This document shows, piece by piece, positions 59,767-64,000 of a stretch of DNA of 64,000 nucleotides. Source of the DNA: Pseudomonadota bacterium (GTDB lineage: Bacteria > Pseudomonadota > Alphaproteobacteria > Caulobacterales > Caulobacteraceae); the NCBI GenBank assembly GCA_023451375.1, contig JAEXZS010000015.1, positions 1 through 64,000 on the forward strand, given 5' to 3'. A model generated the notes under the pieces. That model saw only the letters and a program-made list of their open reading frames with translations, did no database searches and had not been told where the DNA came from. A program made the translations under genes and the position numbers. Positions within the stretch are counted from its first letter, which is position 1, and every line of letters begins with the position of its first letter.

Positions 59767-59785
59767 GATAACTCAGACTATTATC
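59767..59785 (-). promoter_or_regulatory. ACTCAGAC motif with inverted arms upstream of the aldehyde dehydrogenase gene
   Basis: GATAA (59767-59771) and TTATC (59781-59785) flank CTCAGACTA. The core ACTCAGAC (59771-59778) is shared with the regions at 37929 and 42110, in the same orientation to the downstream minus-strand gene. Confidence 0.3.
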
Positions 59786-59790
59786 TAGGG

Positions 59791-61221
59791 TCAGCCGGTC
59801 ATTTCTTCCAGTTCCTTGCCCTTGGTCTCCTTGATGAAGGAGCGGACCAGGAAGATGCTGACCACGGCGGCGACCGTGTAGAGGGCGTAGGTGCCGGCCA
59901 GGCCCAGGCCGTCGGCCATGGCCGGGAAGCTCTGCACCACCAGATAGTTGGCGCCCCACTGGGCCAGCCCCGCCACCGCCAGCGCCGAACCGCGCATCTG
60001 GTTGGGGAACATCTCGCCCAGCATGACCCACATCACCGGACCCCAGCTGAAGTTAAAGAAGATGACGTAGAGATTGGCGGCGACCAGGGCGACCATGCCG
60101 GCGCTGGGGCTCAACATCAGGTTGCCCGCCGCGTCGGCGCCGGCGCCGCTGAAGGCCCAGGCCATGGCGCCCAGCGTCACCGCCATGCCGACCGAGCCGA
60201 TCAGCAGCAGCGGCTTGCGGCCCACCTTGTCGATCACCGCCAGCGCGGCCAGCACCGCCGCGATCGAGACGGCCCCCGAAAGGATGTTCCGCTCCAGGGC
60301 CGCGGCCTCGGACACGCCCGCCAGGCGCCATAGGGTCTCGCCGTAGTAGAAGATGATGTTGATGCCGACGAACTGCTGGAAGGTCGCCAGCATGATGCCG
60401 GCCCAGACGATGGGTCGGAACACCGTGCCCTTGGCGGTCACGTCGGCGAAGCTGGGGCGGTGATCCTTGGAGAAGCTGGCGCGTATCTCGCCGAGCTTGC
60501 GTTCGGCCGTCTCGGCCCCGAACAGCTTGGCCAGCACCGAGCGGGCGGCGTCCTCGCGACCCCGGCTGACGAGATAGCGCGGGCTTTCCGGGATGAAGAA
60601 CAGAGCGACGAGGAAGACCACCGCCGGGGCGGCCTGGGCCAGGTACATCCAGCGCCACGCCTCGGCGCCGGCGATCTCGCCCAGCGAGTTGCCGGCCTGC
60701 CGGGCCAGGAAGTAGTTGACCACGAAGGCGGCGGTCAGGCCGGTGATGATCATCACCTGCTGCACCGTGCTCATCCGGCCGCGAATCCGGGCCGGCGCAA
60801 CTTCGGAGATGTACAGCGGCGACATGACGCTGGCCGCGCCCACGGCCATGCCGCCGGCGAACCGGGCGGCGACGAACAGGGCGTGCACATCGGTCAGGCC
60901 CTGGATCAGGGCGCCGACGACGAACAGGATCGCCGCCAGGATCATGACCGTGCGGCGGCCGATCGCATCGGCCAGACGACCCGCGAAGAAGGCGCCGACG
61001 GCGCAGCCGATCAGCAGCGATCCGACCGTGAAGCCCAGGCCGGTCGAGTCCAGGTCGAAGGCCTCGGTCAGGCCCTGCTGCGTGCCGTTCACCGCGCCGC
61101 TGTCATAGCCGAACAGCAGGCCGCCGATCGTCGCCACCGCGACGATGGCGGCGATGAAGCCCATGTTGACGCGGTCATTGCCCGCGATGTCGGGGCCGGA
61201 GCCCCCCGTCGTTCCCGCCAT
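59791..61221 (-). CDS. MFS sugar porter, probable D-xylose transporter (XylE-like)
   Basis: 476 residues from ATG 61221 (MAGTTGGSGPDIAGNDRVNM) with GGGAGGG upstream; the frame is open farther up but overlaps the neighbouring dehydrogenase. It has 12 membrane segments and the sugar-porter motifs: GRLADAIGRRTVM in loop 2-3, PESPRYLVSRGR after helix 6, DKVGRKPLLLIGS in loop 8-9, GPVMWVMLGEMFPNQMRG, and a C-terminal KETKGKELEEM. Proton-coupled xylose uptake across the inner membrane is the expected role given xylB and xylX upstream. Confidence 0.9.
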   Translation of the reverse strand: MAGTTGGSGPDIAGNDRVNMGFIAAIVAVATIGGLLFGYDSGAVNGTQQGLTEAFDLDSTGLGFTVGSLLIGCAVGAFFAGRLADAIGRRTVMILAAILFVVGALIQGLTDVHALFVAARFAGGMAVGAASVMSPLYISEVAPARIRGRMSTVQQVMIITGLTAAFVVNYFLARQAGNSLGEIAGAEAWRWMYLAQAAPAVVFLVALFFIPESPRYLVSRGREDAARSVLAKLFGAETAERKLGEIRASFSKDHRPSFADVTAKGTVFRPIVWAGIMLATFQQFVGINIIFYYGETLWRLAGVSEAAALERNILSGAVSIAAVLAALAVIDKVGRKPLLLIGSVGMAVTLGAMAWAFSGAGADAAGNLMLSPSAGMVALVAANLYVIFFNFSWGPVMWVMLGEMFPNQMRGSALAVAGLAQWGANYLVVQSFPAMADGLGLAGTYALYTVAAVVSIFLVRSFIKETKGKELEEMTG

Positions 61222-61274
61222 TGCTGATACCCTCCCGAAGCCCGTCTGACGCGGGCGTGAAAACCTAGGAAACC

Positions 61275-62033
61275 CTATCGCCAGCCGGCGTCCACGAAAT
61301 ATTCGTGGCCTGTAATCAAACGTGCGTCGTCCGAGGCCAGGAACAGGCCAAGCGCCGCGACGTCGGCGGGCTGCAGCCGGCCCTTCAGGCACTGGGCGGC
61401 GACGATCTCGGCCTCGCCCTCGGGCGTGTACCATTTCATCTGGCGCGGGGTCTGGACGTTGCCCGGCACGATACAGACGACGCGGACGCCGTCGACGCCG
61501 AGCTCGCGCGCCAGGGCGCGGGTCATGCCCTCGATGCCGGCCTTGGCCGTCTCGTAGAGCGACAGGTCCGGCAGCCCCAGATGCCAGCTGATGGAGCCCA
61601 GGTTGATGATCACGCCCGACCCCCGCGCACGCATCTTCGGCGCGACGGCCTGGGCGGCGAAGTAGAGGTGGCGCAGGTTCACCGCGACCCGGTCGTCCCA
61701 ATAGGCGGGCGTGACCTCCGCCAGGCCGTGACGGTCGTCGTTGGCGGCGTTGTTGATCAGCACGTCCACGTCGCCGTGCTCGGCCGCGATCTCGGCGAAA
61801 CAGGCCTGAAGCGCGGCGATGTCGGTCAGGTCGCAGCGCTTGAACACCGGCGCCGGCGTCAGGCCGGACAGCGAAGCGGCCAGGGCCTGCGAATCCTCGA
61901 CGGCGACATCCAGGAAGACAACCCGCGCGCCTTGACGGGCGAAGCCTTCGGTGAAGCCCGCGCCGATGCCGGAGCCGCCTCCCGTCACGACGACCAGCTT
62001 GTCCTTGAGGGAGGGGTAGACGGCGGCGCTCAA
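61275..62033 (-). CDS. xylB: D-xylose 1-dehydrogenase (SDR family)
   Basis: 252 residues from a TTG at 62033 that overlaps the xylX stop in TTGA; the result (MSAAVYPSLKDKLVVVTGGG) closely resembles the Caulobacter XylB N terminus. NAD motif TGGGSGIGAGF is at about 16-26, LINNAANDDRH follows, and the catalytic triad is in GSISWHLGL and YETAKAGIEG. The C terminus ITGHEYFVDAGWR matches XylB well. It oxidises xylose to xylonolactone. 53 bases separate it from the transporter. Confidence 0.93.
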   Translation of the reverse strand: MSAAVYPSLKDKLVVVTGGGSGIGAGFTEGFARQGARVVFLDVAVEDSQALAASLSGLTPAPVFKRCDLTDIAALQACFAEIAAEHGDVDVLINNAANDDRHGLAEVTPAYWDDRVAVNLRHLYFAAQAVAPKMRARGSGVIINLGSISWHLGLPDLSLYETAKAGIEGMTRALARELGVDGVRVVCIVPGNVQTPRQMKWYTPEGEAEIVAAQCLKGRLQPADVAALGLFLASDDARLITGHEYFVDAGWR

Positions 62034-63190
62034 TACGGTCGCTCCTGCAAGAGGCCGCGACCGGCCAGATTGTACATGAGATCCGCCAGACCGACGGTCC
62101 ACGGCGGGGCCTTGTCGGTGGTGGTCACTCGGTTGCGCAAGGTTCCCAGACGCTCTGACGAGACGGTGACCAGGTCGCCCGGCTTATGGGTGAAGCCCTG
62201 GCCCGGGGCGTCGCGATCCTTGATCGGCGCGAACATGGTGCCGAGGTACAGGATGAAGCCGTCCGGATACTGATGGTTCTCGTTCAGCGTCTGGCCGATC
62301 AGGTCCAGCGGATCGCGACTGATCAGCCGCATGGAGGACGAGCCCTCCAGTACGAAACCGTCGTCGCCCCGCACCTCCAGCGACACCGTCGCGTCGCGCA
62401 CGTCATCCATGCCGAAACCGTCGTCGAAAAGCCGAACGAAGGGTCCCAGCGCCGCCGAGGCGTTGTTGTCCTTGGCCTTGCCCAGCAGCAGGGCCGAGCG
62501 GCCCTCGATGTCGCGCAGATTTACGTCGTTGCCGAGCGTCGCGCCGACCGGGCGGCCTTCCCGATCGCACAGGATGGCGACCTCGGGCTCGGGATTGTTC
62601 CAGGCGCTGTCCGGCCGCACTCCTACCAGGTCGCCCCAACCGACCGACGCCAGGACCGGCGCCTTGGTGAAGATCTCGGCGTCCTTGCCGATGGCCACTT
62701 CCAGATACTGCGACCACAGGCCGTCGGCGATCAGGGCGTCCTTCAGGGCGAACGCCTGGTCGGATCCCGGCTTCACCGCCGAAAGGTCGGCGCCGACGCG
62801 GTCGGCCAGGGCCTCGCGGATGGCCAGCGCCTTGTCGGCGTCGCCGCGCGCCCGCTCCTCGATGACCCGCTCCACGGCCGAGACCGCGAAGGTCACGCCC
62901 GAGGCCTTGATGCACTGAAGATCGACCGGCGACAGCAGGCGCGGCGACGCCTCCGCATCGTCCCACGCGGGGGGCAGGTCCAGCGCTTCCAGGTCGCCGA
63001 GGTCCCTCCCCGGCGCCGTGTGCAGATCGGGGCGCGCGGCGGCCTGGGCCGTGGTCGGCGCCCAGGCGGAGATGTCGTGAATCCGGCCCTGTCGGACCAG
63101 AACCGGCGTCGGCCCTTCGGCCAGCCGCAGACGGCCGAGGAAAAGCCCCTCGCGCCAGTCGGCGGGCAGATCTTGGATAAGCGTCGTCAT
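62030..63190 (-). CDS. xylX: 2-keto-3-deoxy-xylonate dehydratase (fumarylacetoacetase-like fold)
   Basis: 386 residues from ATG 63190 (MTTLIQDLPADWREGLFLGR). XylX removes water from 2-keto-3-deoxy-xylonate to give 2-oxoglutarate semialdehyde. The C-terminal FAH-type domain has NNPEPEVAILCDREGRPVGA, LGNDVNLRDIEGRSALLLGK with metal-binding residues, and TLNENHQYPDGFILYLGTMF. The match to the Caulobacter pathway order (xylX first, xylB nearby) is good. It is first of the minus-strand xylose unit; a candidate operator lies about 39 bases upstream of the start. Confidence 0.92.
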   Translation of the reverse strand: MTTLIQDLPADWREGLFLGRLRLAEGPTPVLVRQGRIHDISAWAPTTAQAAARPDLHTAPGRDLGDLEALDLPPAWDDAEASPRLLSPVDLQCIKASGVTFAVSAVERVIEERARGDADKALAIREALADRVGADLSAVKPGSDQAFALKDALIADGLWSQYLEVAIGKDAEIFTKAPVLASVGWGDLVGVRPDSAWNNPEPEVAILCDREGRPVGATLGNDVNLRDIEGRSALLLGKAKDNNASAALGPFVRLFDDGFGMDDVRDATVSLEVRGDDGFVLEGSSSMRLISRDPLDLIGQTLNENHQYPDGFILYLGTMFAPIKDRDAPGQGFTHKPGDLVTVSSERLGTLRNRVTTTDKAPPWTVGLADLMYNLAGRGLLQERPY

Positions 63191-63228
63191 TCCCCCCGCC
63201 GACTTCGTCAATGCAAAGTGGTTCTGAG

Positions 63229-63242
63229 TGTTAGCGCTATCA
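63229..63242. promoter_or_regulatory. Candidate LacI-family operator upstream of xylX
   Basis: TGTTAGCGCTATCA, centred on TAGCGCTA, is almost the reverse complement of the site at 50350. It sits between xylX and the 3' end of the xylanase gene, placed to control the xylose operon. Confidence 0.7.
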
Positions 63243-63261
63243 TCATCGCCCGGCGAGCGAC

Positions 63262-63290
63262 CGTCAAGGGCCTGACGCTCAGGCTTGACG
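63262..63290 (-). terminator. Hairpin just after the xylanase stop codon
   Basis: CGTCAA (63262-63267), GG bulge, GCCTGA (63270-63275), loop CGC, TCAGGC (63279-63284), TTGACG (63285-63290): a 12-pair stem with one two-base bulge. It begins one base past the GH10 stop. No U tract follows, so it may be a 3' stabiliser or a Rho-assisted terminator that insulates the xylX promoter. Confidence 0.5.
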
Positions 63291-63291
63291 T

Positions 63292-64000
63292 TCAAGCCGG
63301 ACGGGGCGGCGCGGCGCGGAAGGCGTCGGCGATCGCCTGGCGCAACGGCTTGGCGCGTCCGCGTGCGTCATACGGCGTCGGACGCTTGGGCAGGCCGTCG
63401 GCGCGCGGCCAGTTGCTCTGGAGCCAGGAGTGGGAATCCATCATGCCCCAGGCGACCACGCCCGTCGTCTGCGGATAGGACAGCATCAGGTCCAGATAGC
63501 GGCGGGCGAGATCGGCGACGGCGGCGTCGCGGGTGGGAATGTCGGCCGGAAGGTTCTTGTCGTGCACGTCGAACTCGGTGATCACGATCTCCAGCCCTAT
63601 AGCGGTCACCTCGTCCATGAAGGCGCGCCATTCCCGCTCCTGGGCGGTGTCGAAGCCGACGGAATCGTCGCTGTTGCCGGAGCCGATGTGGCTCTGCACC
63701 CCCAGGGCGTCGATGGGCACGCCGCGCGCCTTGAAGCCCTCCAGCAGGCGCAGCACGCCCGCTCGGTGCTTCTCATGCCCCGCCTCCCAGCTCATGTAGT
63801 CGTTGTAGACGAGTTGAGCCTGGGGCGCCGCTTCGCGGGCGGCGTGGAAGGCCACGTCCAGCACCGACTGACCCATGGCGCGCGACAGCGGCGTTTCGCG
63901 CAGTTCGCCGGTTTCGGCGTCCACGGTCTCGTTGACCACGTCCCAGGACAGGATCTGCGGGTATCGCGCGGCCAGCCGCTGGATGTGATCGACCACCATC
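63292..64000 (-). CDS. Glycoside hydrolase family 10 endo-beta-1,4-xylanase, 3' part only
   Basis: About 236 codons of a gene that continues past the right window edge, so the start, signal peptide and N-terminal barrel are not visible. The acid/base Glu is in LSWDVVNETVD and the nucleophile Glu in LEIVITEFDVHD. GVQSHIGSG, YNDYMSWEAG and GVVAWGMMDSHSWLQ are GH10 hallmarks. It cleaves the xylan backbone, giving the oligosaccharides on which the GH67 enzyme and the receptor would act. It lies on the same strand as xylX and upstream of it. Confidence 0.94.
   Translation of the reverse strand, partial: MVVDHIQRLAARYPQILSWDVVNETVDAETGELRETPLSRAMGQSVLDVAFHAAREAAPQAQLVYNDYMSWEAGHEKHRAGVLRLLEGFKARGVPIDALGVQSHIGSGNSDDSVGFDTAQEREWRAFMDEVTAIGLEIVITEFDVHDKNLPADIPTRDAAVADLARRYLDLMLSYPQTTGVVAWGMMDSHSWLQSNWPRADGLPKRPTPYDARGRAKPLRQAIADAFRAAPPRPA

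Noticed and set aside
1..64000. tRNA, rRNA or CRISPR features
   Set aside because: No cloverleaf-type sequence, rRNA segment or regularly spaced repeat was recognised by eye; a covariance-model scan would be needed to exclude small RNAs.

Overview
The window is GC-rich chromosomal DNA from an alphaproteobacterium, most likely a Brevundimonas-like member of the Caulobacterales. Four things point there: a Caulobacter-type oxidative xylose pathway (xylX, xylB, xylA-like, xylC), a GDP-perosamine / perosamine N-acetyltransferase pair, a ManD-type mannonate dehydratase, and tandem BrvH-like flavin halogenases beside a TonB-dependent receptor. No rRNA, tRNA or CRISPR array was seen.

Region 1 (1-28286) is a surface-polysaccharide region bracketed by two different IS3-family elements. 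The left one (120-1381) looks intact; the right one (27727-28286) is internally deleted. The region holds dTDP-rhamnose synthesis (rfbC-rfbB-rfbD-rfbA), a FkbM methyltransferase, a GT4 glycosyltransferase, and a fused mannose-1-phosphate guanylyltransferase / AGE-type isomerase. It also holds GDP-N-acetylperosamine synthesis (gmd-perB-per) and a tightly overlapping plus-strand unit of three glycosyltransferases, a FkbM methyltransferase, a coiled-coil/TPR protein and a KpsM/KpsE/KpsT-like ABC exporter. GDP-mannose from the fusion enzyme should feed gmd, then per, then perB. A proline-catabolism pair (an Lrp-type regulator and a bifunctional putA) sits inside this region.

Region 2 (28392-33848) is core metabolism: argB, a HAD nucleotidase and dapD overlap one another, followed by cysD and a cysN-cysC fusion for sulfate activation.

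Region 3 (33960-63999+) is a plant-polysaccharide (glucuronoxylan-type) utilisation locus. It has three flavin-dependent halogenase paralogues, two JmjC/cupin-like proteins, a GH9 enzyme with a small secreted carbohydrate-binding-like partner, a large TonB-dependent receptor, a LacI regulator, a hexuronate-type MFS transporter, mannonate dehydratase, GH67 alpha-glucuronidase, a xylose uptake and oxidation operon, and a GH10 xylanase cut by the window edge. Three near-identical palindromes (consensus TGNTAGYGCTAWCA, allowing small changes) lie upstream of the receptor, between manD and agu67, and upstream of xylX. They are good candidate operators for the LacI protein. An accessory insert (52859-56202: a GT1-type glycosyltransferase and a HipBA-like toxin-antitoxin pair) splits the locus.

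The two most interesting themes are the halogenase/cupin cassette built into a xylan regulon, and the pairing of a methyltransferase with a coiled-coil protein at the exporter, which could be a split chain-termination and length-control device.
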